DNA from: Aphrocallistes beatrix
Taxonomy: Eukaryota; Porifera; Hexactinellida; Sceptrulophora; Aphrocallistidae
Length of the DNA: 64,000 bases
Direction of reading: 5' to 3'
NCBI GenBank assembly: GCA_963281255.1
Contig: OY725489.1
Location: 3,596,001 to 3,660,000 of the forward strand
The position numbers and the translations under genes are program-made. Below the pieces are notes generated by a model. That model was not told where the DNA came from and made no database searches. It worked only from the letters and a program-made list of their open reading frames with translations. Shown here one piece after another: positions 55,070-64,000 of this stretch (its first letter is position 1; every line of letters starts with the position of its first letter).

Positions 55070-55440
55070 TTATCTAAAATAGGTAGAATGTGTCTAAATA
55101 TCGTAGTTTGGGTAGAATGTGTCAAAATATTTTATATTGGTTAGAATGAGTCTAGTATCTAAATTAGGTAGGATGTGTCTACATATCTTAAATTGGGTAG
55201 AATGTGTCTACATATTTTAGATTGGGTAGAATGTTTCTAAATATATTATAATGGGTAGAATGTGTCCAAACATTTTATATTTGTTAGAATGAGTCTAGTA
55301 TCTAAACTAGGTAGGATGTGTCTATACATATCTTAAATTGGGTTAGAATGTGTCTACATATCTTAGATTGGGTAGAATGTTTCTAAATATATTATAATGG
55401 GTAGAATGTGTCCAAATATTTTAGATTTGGTAAATATTTC
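55070..55440. repeat. GGGTAGAATGTGTCTA minisatellite, higher-order
   Basis: A ~32-bp unit (GGGTAGAATGTGTC plus AAATATTTTAGATT) repeats about eleven times. Variants recur in the same order in two blocks (GAGTCTAGTATCTAAA, GTAGGATGTGTCTA, ATATATTATAATGGGTAG), so there is a ~170-bp higher-order period. Confidence 0.82.
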
Positions 55441-56630
55441 TGAATACCTTCAATTCGTCGAAATAGCAAATTTTGTATATCATTAAAACTTGTCAACTTC
55501 TCCGATGTCAAAATATCCTAGATTGGTGAGAATTTGTTGAAATGAACACTTGGAAATCTTGAAGAATTCACATTTGATCAATGCTTTAAAAAGATCGGGT
55601 AGAATAAAAGTAGTTTCCCGAAATTGTGGTGGTAATACATAATTTTCTATGAATCCTCTTCTTGAAAGAAGGGAACTTATTCACGCTCAGATGGGTAATG
55701 GGTCACGACCTCGAGACCTATGACCCATTGACACATAAGACCATTGACTAATTGAAATTATGATGTATCTAGGCTAGTCTAACTTAATTTATGAAATTTG
55801 TTTACTATATGGTTATTTTGTGAACAAAAACAATTAAAATATTTATCATGGACAAAGTAATAGTATTCTAAATCTAAGATAAACCCATATGACCCTTTGA
55901 AAGCTACTCCCTAGTATAAATTTCAAATTTGCTCATTCTATCAACCTATTGTAAACAATAAACAATATATTTATCATGGACCTTCAAAAACCTATTTGAA
56001 TCATTGTAACTCATACTCTGCCATCTTTTTGAAAATTCGGTGTTCAAATATGCATCTAAAACCGTGAAAATAACGCACATATATTTTGGCATGCTTCTAT
56101 TCATTTTATTCTTTCAGATTTTACGAATATAGAACCATTGTATCCTATTTGCACAATACCATAGTCTCGATTACCATTTGAATGTAGAGTCGGCTTTTGG
56201 GATGGTGTGGAAATTTGCTTAGCCACTCTAAATCTTTTGGAGAAATATCATTTGATCCCTATATAGCAATATTCAAACTTCTAACCCTTGTAAAATCCTC
56301 GATCAATTCTCACAAGCAAACAAAATAACTGAAAAATAGATCATTGAATTTTGTTGAAATATGAAAAGAAAACTATTTCAATCATATCGATACAGTTAAA
56401 TTGTCAAGTTAGGTTAGCTGCTAGCATTGACTTGTATATACAGTACATACGTACAAGAAACACAATTCACAATTCGATTACATGCATTGGTGAACAATTT
56501 CAGGAAGAAGTATTACTTGTTAAGGATTCTGTAAAATAACATTCGAATTCAAGTATGCTACAGCGTTTAAATTAGAATTGCCTCTTTAATTGAACATACA
56601 TACATTGCTTGTGAACTCTTTGCCCTGTTA
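55441..56630. other. Gap
   Basis: AT-rich, with diverged minisatellite-like words (CTTTGAAAGCTACTC, TCGATCAATTCTCACAAG). No gene supported. Confidence 0.4.
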
Positions 56631-56639
56631 TATGATATC

Positions 56640-56765
56640 TGGGACACCAACATCGAAGTAGATGTCTTTCAGGTTCTCGATAACTTCATCAGTCGTTTTA
56701 CTCTTTAGAGGTCGCACTACTACGTACTTACTCAAATAGCACATTGCATAGCCTACTATACATAA
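56640..56765 (-). pseudogene. Ginger/Gypsy-type integrase scrap
   Basis: The minus strand reads CYLSKYVVVRPLKSKTTDEV then IENLKDIYFDVGVP, collinear with part of exon 3 of the Ginger1 integrase (CYLSKYVVARPLKSKRSSEV). Both ends are lost; the right side runs into a fragment of the fold-back family. Confidence 0.6.
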
Positions 56766-57189
56766 GGCCTAACAGTAACTTGTGAATTTTGGACCAGGGG
56801 TGGGTTAGCCGATGGTAATGAATTTTTGCAGACATTAGCAAATTCAAAATACATGTAGTGTCTAACTTGGTTCAATTCATTTTAACTAGTTCAAAACAAC
56901 TATTGTGATGATATTTCAGTTTTTATACCACTTATCAAATAAACGTACAAAATTGAGATATTTAATGATTTAATAATAACTATAACTTCATAATCTTATC
57001 ATAATAATATTACAAATACAATTTTTAGCAGGTATACATTTTTAAAGACTGTATCTAACTGATAACTACATTTTGTACTCTCCAATAGCCTAGCCTATAA
57101 ACACATAAGAAAGAAACTAGAGGTTGAAAGTATGTAGACATACAATACAGCAGGAATTAATCAAAATTTCAACTTTCGCTATTCAGTAC

Positions 57190-58285
57190 TTTGGAAATCA
57201 TCATCGAATTGTATTTTTTAATCCTATTTGCTAAAAGAAATACAGTTACGAATATAAGCTTCTGAAGGATAAAGACCTCAAGACAAACTTTGTTCTTCAT
57301 CATACGATACAGTCCAAAATGCTGTTCCAATAGATCAGTAGTAGGAAAGATGTTAATAGATATGAAAAGGTACAGTTCTCAGTTAGAAAATTTGCTATCT
57401 GTGGTAACACGAGACATGCATGTTTGAAACTGGTGAATGTTTGTTTGGTGAATTTGCCACCATTCTCAGGCAGAGACTGCCAAACCTCAAGCCAGTCGAG
57501 TCAGGAAGATAAAGCGGTCATCATTGAATATCTTTGGTTTAGACATCGGGTCACTCAAGCGAATATGTTTATAGGGAGTATTAACATTGAATATCGCGTC
57601 TCGCATCTCGAGTTTTCCATTATGAGAGAACAATATTTTATAGACAATTTTAAAGACAAGTCAAATTAAAGACAAGTCAAATTCTACCAATATGTACGTA
57701 TTCACTTTCAATCCTACAATTATCGATACGAAGACGCATAAAATTAATCTATATTCGCAGGGATACCATGGGATCATTTATTATAAACTGAGAGAATAGG
57801 GAACTTACTTCGTAGATCATGGAAACTCTGAATCTTGAAATTCTCCTGCTCTTCTACTCCTGACCCTAAACATAGTGAAACAACTTGATTGAGGAGTTCG
57901 TCATCTTTGTGCTCTAGAGAGAGGCGGTTACGTTTGGTGACGGAGTGCGGAGCTGAATAGTATGAAGGACATCCTGGTAGTATAGTCGGTACAGTTCCAT
58001 TTTCAGCTTCGGACGGTTAGGTGGTATTTCTAGAATACTCCTTCTCCATTTGGCACTCTGGGTGTGATTTCGATTTCACCCCTTCTAAAGTTTTTGGAGC
58101 ATATGTAACAACCTTTAGATCGTATATATCCACTCTGTGCAGGGCTCGCATCCAGGCTCGTCTCAATTCATCCGTTTCTGTGGCATCGTGAATATGTATT
58201 GTCAGTTGGGGTTATAGTTACTTACACAATCGGGTGCAGAACATGTATTGGGGATGATTGTAGGAAGTATAGTGTGCATCCTTAC
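57190..58285 (-). pseudogene. P-element/THAP-like transposase remnant
   Basis: Reading leftward: CSAPDCVSNYNPN near 58240 looks like the start of a THAP zinc finger. After a stop, DATETDELRRAWMRALHRVD (about 58170) is the THAP helix region. A TVPTILPGCPSYYS block (about 57970) resembles the THAP-end AVPTI motif, although the final C-x2-H pair is unrecognisable. The exon ends at a GTAAGT donor near 57817. Further left KLEMRDAIFNVNTPYKHIRL, then WLEVWQSLPENGGKFTKQTF and, after a shift, LLEQHFGLYRMMKNKV (about 57290) resemble the P-transposase C-terminal region. Many breaks; family call is by motif memory only. Confidence 0.5.
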
Positions 58286-58329
58286 AAATGAAACTTGATT
58301 AATGTGTGTGTATATATATACTATATATA

Positions 58330-58440
58330 TGTAACGAATTGATTAAAGAAACTTCCCTGCACAGAAAGCTGATTTTTGGCATGCGGGAGTATTTTGGCTA
58401 TGGCATCACTAAGTTCTGAGCTCAGAGCAAAATGTCGACA
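58330..58440 (-). repeat. R500 repeat, 3' end only, copy 5
   Basis: TGTAACGAATTGATTAAAGA to GCTCAGAGCAAAATGTCGAC, preceded by (TA)n; the rest is missing. Confidence 0.7.
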
Positions 58441-58900
58441 GGATGCTTTGTTTAGATTTTAGACATTATCAACCAATGGCTAGATCCACCATGAAGAACT
58501 TGGACTGATTCGTAAGTTTCAATAGTGTAATTAACTTGATCTTGAAAACAGGAACCCAACAAACACATATGTTCACATTTTGCTAGGATAGAAAGTTTGG
58601 AGTCGCATCAATCAACCCACTATCGAGCTGTCACTGGAAACTGGTCCAGGGACCAATTATCCATGAAATTTTAATCCAAGTGACCATTATTTTAATGGAA
58701 AATCGGTCCTAAGCTAAATGATGTCAGTTTCAGCGAACAGCTCATTTCGCTTTCGAGCTGGTTTCAGGTGAAAATAATTTATGATTGATATTGTTTAATA
58801 CTCAATGCTAATAATAATAAAATAATAAAATGGAAATAAAAATTAAATACATTAAGAATAATAAGGAACAAACTTGTTAAAATATTTTTAATAATAAATT
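58441..58900. other. Gap
   Basis: No gene or bounded repeat seen. Confidence 0.4.
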
Positions 58901-58902
58901 AG

Positions 58903-59156
58903 GTTTATACTGGTGCGTAGCACCAGTTGGCAATTACAAGTAAGATATATGCTGCTCTTGTTTGAATATTTCTACAATTTCGTAGATATTTACATGCGCT
59001 ATTTTAAATATTCTTTTTAATTTACCATGCTATCCCTCTAGAAGTTTATTTGTTCTAGGAGAGTAGTTGTGTAAGCCGAATACATTCCACAAAATGGATT
59101 AAACTCCTGTTTTTTCGCGCGAACTATTGGCAACTGGTACTACGCACCGGTATAAA
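58903..59156. mobile_element. MITE with 32-bp inverted ends
   Basis: GTTTATACTGGTGCGTAGCA on the left and, inverted, GTTTATACCGGTGCGTAGTA on the right; the match continues through CCAGTTGGCAAT. 254 bp, non-coding. No target duplication recognised, so superfamily unassigned. Confidence 0.75.
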
Positions 59157-59410
59157 CGGAGTTTCTTTATTAAAAATAGGAAACACTTCGATTTTCTAAA
59201 AAGGAAATAGTTCTGATAAAAACAACCATTAATCCGTCGCAAAAGTCGCAAAACTTCTGGGTAAAATGTATACCTACAGCCGTATTCACTAAGGTCTAAA
59301 TCACTAAGATCGATCTTAAGTCTTAAGATCGATCTTAGTTAAGATCGATCTCAAGATCGAACTTAGAAATAACGTTAGGGTTTTTATGATTAGAATATAG
59401 CATTATAATA

Positions 59411-59878
59411 CAGTCGAAACCGGGGTTTTTGACACTGGTTTTTTATTACAATCGTATTTTTTGACATATTTTGCTGCAGATTGTTTTTTTCATGTTTCTA
59501 CTATTGAATTTCCATCGGGGTTTTTTATAACACTGGGTTTATTTGACAATCGGTATTTTTTGACAATTGTTGGTGTAAAAATACGAGTTTTAGGTACAGT
59601 TGACACCGTGTTTTTTTGACACCCAATTTTCAGCAATTAGTTCATGACATCCATAACAAAACAGAAACGTCTGACACTGACGGAAGGCACGAGATAGTCC
59701 AGCGTCAAGACAAGAGTCACCCCCTGACGTCAATTGCCAAGGACTACGGAGTCAAGAAGCTGGCAGTAAGCTACATCAAGGGCGTTTTTTTAATTTTCTT
59801 TTAACACTTTTGACAATCGGGGTTTTTTCACATTTTTTCGTGCAAATGGGGTGTCAAAAAAACCCGGTTTCGACTGTA
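59411..59878 (+). mobile_element. pogo deletion derivative keeping the HTH
   Basis: TIRs CAGTCGAAACCGGGGTTTTT and, inverted, CAGTCGAAACCGGGTTTTTT. TA flanks at 59409-59410 and 59879-59880. 468 bp. Inside, 59676-59784 encodes GRHEIVQRQDKSHPLTSIAK then DYGVKKLAVSYIK, the CENP-B/pogo N-terminal helix-turn-helix. The remainder of the transposase is absent. Confidence 0.85.
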
Positions 59879-60468
59879 ATCAAATACAAAACTGAACTAT
59901 AATATTGGTAATGGTAAGTAGTCATTTATTATTGATCAAGTGAAAATAAACTATATTTCTTCTTTTTGTGCCAAATTGGAGCAATTATGATTGATTAACC
60001 CACTCCTATAAGACATATCTTCTATCTATGTAGTTGTATCGCCTGGAATGCCCGCTGGTGAATATACTACTACAATATCTGTTGTGAAATATTTGTTTTA
60101 ACTTTGAATTCTATTAAGAAAATTCATTGTTTTATGCATGTAATCTATTATTAATCTACACTAGTCAATATCAAAGGAAGAGCTATCAAAGAGCATAAGT
60201 TGTATCTCATGAATTCATAGTACATATTATATTAAACAAATCATATAAACGACGAGTGTCTTTATATATTATAACATGAAAACCTCTCAAAAACAAAATA
60301 TAAAAACTGGATAAGAGAAGAACAATAAATTGAACTCTATCAATGTTAAAATTTCTGCGTCATTTGGTGTTACGAAAAAAATTGGTGACATTAGTGGTTA
60401 TGGTAAGTCGGCGTCCTCCCGTGCATATAAATTGCTGCTGAGTACTTGCATTAACAATACCAAACCAA

Positions 60469-61184
60469 ATGGACAAATCCCATAAAGCAAATTGGACCAG
60501 AGAAGAAGAGTACAGTTTCATCAATGAAATTGAGTCAGCAGGTGAGATTTTGAGAGGGTTAGGAAATTCTGCTGACAAATACAAAAGGAGAAAACAAATC
60601 TTGAGAGACATTGTAGCCAAACTAAACTCATTGCATGGCAATGGCAGAGCTGTAGAGGATATTAGGAAAAAATCGACCAACCTAAAGCTAAATGCAAAGT
60701 CCAAAGTTGATGCAAGCTTTAAGGAAGCCAGAAAGACTGGATGGGGTACAAACACTGCAGGTAGAGGATGAAGATATGCAAAATTATTTTTGCTGACTCT
60801 GCAGATCGGGTAACAAGATGTTGTAAAACACCCCTGCTTTTAGAGAAATTTCAGGTGCTGCTAATCTTTTTCAAACACCAGCAATAGCATCAGCAGTATC
60901 TGCTGCAGGTCCCAATGAATTTGAAGATACTCCAATTTTAGAGTCTCCAGCAGAAATTGAAATCCCGACAACATATAAGGCATCAAAGAAAAGTCAGAAG
61001 AAAACGCGAACTGTTGATGAGCAAGATGATTCGGTCGAACTCTTGAAGGCTGCTTTTGTTCCAACAGATGGCTGTATTCTCAGCACAGCTGCAGTTAATA
61101 GAATAACAGAGGGACTAATATCGATTGAAACGTCAGATACTGCTGGAAAAATCATTGTAAATAGGAAAATAGGATCAAAGTGAT
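60469..61184 (+). CDS. Myb/SANT-like DNA-binding protein, probably two exons
   Basis: ATG 60469: MDKSHKANWTREEEYSFINE, then NSADKYKRRKQILRDIVAKL and RKKSTNLKLNAKSKVD. This is the tryptophan/acid-rich first helix and basic third helix of the Myb/SANT-like domains found in Harbinger-associated proteins. A likely GT...AG intron (about 60766-60804) lies before the second part (REISGAANLFQTPAIASAVS ... DDSVELLKAAFVPTD ... KIIVNRKIGSK), which ends at TGA near 61184. The exon junction frame is not fully resolved because one stop remains near 60825. In Harbinger elements such proteins assist the nuclease; a host gene is possible. Confidence 0.55.
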
Positions 61185-61288
61185 TATTATCAGTCATTTG
61201 AATCAATATAAAGCCTGTCTCTATAACTATGCATGTTAGAATAAGTGTAAGGTTATATAATCAAAGAATGTATGCTAGTTTATTCATA

Positions 61289-61786
61289 CAAGCGCGCTTC
61301 GCTTGCTTGCGCTGCGCGGCTGGCGGACACTGTGTGTCCGCCGGAGGCTCCCTTCGGTCGCCTGGAGGTGACATTGGTTAATTATAAGGGAGATATCATC
61401 TCTAAATATGTCCATCTTAGTTTAAATATCGATATCACTCGAAAAAACACCAAATTTGTCAAATTTTAAAATTTTGATGAGTAATGATGACGTCATAGCA
61501 AAGTGATGAGTCAACATTTTTTGATGCATCATATGTGAGGTATGTTAGTATACAGATTCTATTAAAATTTCAGCCTTCTATCTCCTATAATGGCGGAGTT
61601 ATGCCCGATTAAATGTGTTGCTTAACTTTTTAAAATGTGACAATGACGTCATAATTCCATGATGAGTCGACATTTTGCTCTGAACTCAGAACTTATTGGA
61701 GCCATAGCCAAAAGACTCCCACATGCAAAAAATCAGCCTTCTACGCCAGGCAGTTTCTTCAATCAATTCGTTACAGATATATATAT
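61289..61786 (+). repeat. R500 repeat, copy 6, complete
   Basis: Head CAAGCGCGCTTCGCTTGCTT to CAATCAATTCGTTACAG and (TA)n. TGACGTCA at 61488-61495 and 61644-61651. Highly similar to 53920-54400 and 7295-7789. Confidence 0.82.
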
Positions 61787-62197
61787 ACAATAATCGAGTT
61801 TTAATAGTAAGGATAAACCAAAGAAGAATTTGCCACGAATTATAGCATGTGATACATGTTGCAAAAATTATTCTAAAATATGTAAATTTTATTTGAAGTC
61901 TTATATCAATCAAGTAGATTCAATGTTCGATAGAAGTAATTTTGAACAACATTTATGGAGTTATTAGTGAAAATCGAATCAATTACAATACTTAAGACAT
62001 CTCCCTAGGTTGCTTAAAGTTCGGTCTTAAGATCGAACTTAAATCTTAGTGAATACGACTTAAGATCGAACTTAAGACTTAAGTACTAATATCGATCTTA
62101 AGTTCTTAGTGAATACGGCCGCTGTCCTCGTAAATCAACAGAATGTTTTTCTGATACCTAATCCATTTTCGTCAACTTACTTATGTAAGGCCTGGTT

Positions 62198-62446
62198 TTA
62201 GTCTCTGATTGGCATAAAAACCAAGCAACGTAACAGATTATAATGCAAGGAGATTTGAGATGAACATTCAGGAAACAGACTGAGCAGGTGCTTGTAGCCT
62301 ACCGGACTAGGAGAAAAATAATAGATAAAGTCAAACCCGATATGCTTCCATGGTGTCTCAGGAATGGGAATCAGATGCAACTTTCTCTGAGGTTTAGGTA
62401 ACAGTGACTTGTTGTGCTTGCAAGTATCACACGATTTCACTTTCAA
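62198..62446 (-). pseudogene. Ginger/Gypsy-type integrase fragment
   Basis: KSCDTCKHNKSLLPKPQRKL, PIPETPWKHIGFDFIYYFSP and GYKHLL match the second zinc Cys pair and first catalytic Asp of the Ginger1 integrase here (SCDDC ... PWQHIGVDLVCDLP). A splice acceptor may lie near 62447. The core is broken soon after; the rest is not found. Confidence 0.6.
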
Positions 62447-62449
62447 TAT

Positions 62450-63020
62450 AGAATTGAATATACATAATAAAGGTTAATTCAATAGAAATTGTAATTGATA
62501 ACTAATGAACTAAGCTCAAGTAGTTGACGATCTCTGAATACATCCCCAACAAATAATAACGCTGCTGGATTGATTGAACGGGAGAATTCATTCCCAAATG
62601 CAGTAGAATATAATGGTACTTTTCCAATATACCGGATACATCAGAGCAGCATGGAACCTGGAAGTCTTTCTCTTCCCCGTTTCAATCTCTCTCTGTGATT
62701 AATTTAAAAATATGTAATGATCTATTAGTCACAAAACGGGCGGGCATGCATAAAATATGCGACCCTCTCGGGGTTTGATTATGGCACGAGAGAGGCCAAT
62801 CTCTATTCTCTCTATTGGATAGTCTCGTGTCCCTATCATGCAGCCTCAAGTGATTATCTTTTGGTCAGGCCAAAGCAAATTTGTACGTTATTAAAATTAA
62901 TCGATAATTAAAAAATGTTCCTGCCATGCGAACGTCGCAGGTTTAGAAACAAACTAATAAGAATTTGTGCGCATTGTGTGTTTAGCACTGTTTACATTGT
63001 AGAGCATCTGCGATTCAGAA
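62450..63020. other. Gap
   Basis: No convincing gene. CTCTCTC-type words near 62660-62700 and GAGAGAGGCC near 62795. Confidence 0.35.
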
Positions 63021-63026
63021 ATAAAA

Positions 63027-63238
63027 AAATGTCTGTCGACAGACCGATAGTGCAGCTCCAGGAAGTGACTCGAAGGAATATGAAATGTAAATATCGGAAT
63101 ACGTCGAGAAATACCCATCTTAGGGCATTCTAAGTGTGAAATTTGGAATCAACATATTCAAATATCCTATATTAGCCGTTGAGAACTCGCTTTTAGCTCA
63201 AAATAAGATTTTTTCCAAAAGGTGTGAAAATATGTATA
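63027..63238 (+). repeat. Dispersed repeat with MSVDRPIV reading frame, copy 2
   Basis: Same order as 45886-46079: MSVDRPIVQLQEVTRRNM then a stop, a minisatellite unit with CCTATATTAGCCGTTGAGAA, and AAGGTGTGAAAATATG, leading into the TACA array. Confidence 0.6.
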
Positions 63239-63928
63239 CATACATACATACATACATACATACATACATACATACATACATACATACATACATACATACA
63301 TACATACATACATACATACATACATACATACATACATACATACATACATACATACATACATACATACATACATACATACATACATACATACATACATACA
63401 TACATACATACATACATACATACATACATACATACATACATACATACATACATACATACATACATACATACATACATACATACATACATACATACATACA
63501 TACATACATACATACATACATACATACATACATACATACATACATACATACATACATACATACATACATACATACATACATACATACATACATACATACA
63601 TACATACATACATACATACATACATACATACATACATACATACATACATACATACATACATACATACATACATACATACATACATACATACATACATACA
63701 TACATACATACATACATACATACATACATACATACATACATACATACATACATACATACATACATACATACATACATACATACATACATACATACATACA
63801 TACATACATACATACATACATACATACATACATACATACATACATACATACATACATACATACATACATACATACATACATACATACATACATACATACA
63901 TACATACATACATACATACATACATACA

Positions 63929-63957
<29 letters not shown>
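63235..63957. repeat. (TACA)n microsatellite, about 180 units
   Basis: Perfect TACATACA repeats over about 720 bp with no interruption, starting at the TATACATACAT tail of a minisatellite unit. The open frames on both strands (YIHT and YVCM repeats) come from the period of four and are not genes. Confidence 0.97.
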
Positions 63958-63961
<4 letters not shown>

Positions 63962-64000
63962 TATCACTATTATAATACATGTTGAGATAATGAATTTAAT

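Larger units (their letters stand above)
59279..62119 (+). mobile_element. Candidate Harbinger-like element with Myb/SANT gene
   Basis: GCCGTATTCACTAAG at 59279 and its inverted copy CTTAGTGAATACGGC ending at 62119. Both ends are followed by clusters of AAGATCGATCTTAAG-type palindromes. It encloses a Myb/SANT-like gene but no DDE nuclease, and also holds a pogo derivative and an R500 copy. I could not find a 3-bp duplication, so both the element and the superfamily are provisional. Confidence 0.5.

Noticed and set aside
55070..55440. Possible CRISPR-like array of regularly spaced repeats
   Set aside because: Units are contiguous and diverged with no unique spacers, in a eukaryotic context; an ordinary minisatellite.
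63136..63985. Five long overlapping open frames on both strands, encoding YIHT or YVCM repeats
   Set aside because: They are reading frames through the (TACA)n array, which has no stop in any frame; not genes.

Overview
The window reads as AT-rich eukaryotic (metazoan, most likely arthropod) DNA built almost entirely from DNA transposons. Several transposase genes carry spliceosomal introns, TATA-box promoters sit upstream of element genes, and there are no operons, Shine-Dalgarno sites or CRISPR arrays. The mix of Tc1/mariner, pogo, hAT-type, TTAA-target, CACTG-ended, Ginger1, P-like and MULE/NOF-like elements fits a repeat-rich invertebrate genome. A parasitic copepod is my guess from general familiarity, not something the sequence proves. 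I found no convincing single-copy host gene.

Layout. 0.9-6.2 kb: a dead mariner, a GGTTAACC-ended element with a 7-bp target duplication that is itself interrupted by a 1.9-kb TTAA element, and a complete but disabled Tc1 element. 6.5-13.6 kb: an unidentified reading frame fused to a ~500-bp repeat (called R500 here), two copies of a TTAA element with an internal palindrome, and between them a decayed transposase gene of the Mutator/Kolobok-like (PF20700-type) family. 14.3-28.9 kb: a repeated reading frame of unknown function, hAT-type MITEs, a Tc1 transposase split by a second 1.9-kb TTAA element, a complete mariner, and fold-back repeats. 29.4-30.3 kb: a collapsed Ty3/Gypsy-like gag-pol remnant.

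30.5-42.0 kb is the most informative stretch. One NOF-like (MULE) transposase gene ending in an OTU cysteine-protease domain has been split by four later insertions, each with its own target-site duplication: a 1.9-kb TTAA element, a hAT-type MITE, a 4.35-kb TTAA element carrying a transposase preceded by a 2A-like ribosome-skipping motif, and a 2.19-kb CACTG-ended element encoding a protein family usually left uncharacterised. Removing each insertion together with one target copy rejoins a reading frame.

44.2-53.2 kb: an internal-deletion derivative of the PF20700-type family that keeps a PHD finger, then a Tc1 element into which a full 5.8-kb Ginger1 transposon has inserted (about 300-bp inverted repeats, TGT...ACA ends, 4-bp duplication ATAC, intron-containing integrase with GPY/F motif, plus a ubiquitin-protease-like peptidase). 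53.2-64 kb: tandem repeats, R500 copies, a P-element/THAP-like pseudogene, a pogo deletion derivative, a Myb/SANT protein gene inside a candidate Harbinger-like element, integrase scraps, and an uninterrupted ~720-bp TACA microsatellite at the right edge.

The order of insertions can be read directly from the nesting. Coordinates of inserts with target duplications are exact by eye; exon and pseudogene limits are approximate. Similarity statements come from recognised motifs, as no database search was possible.
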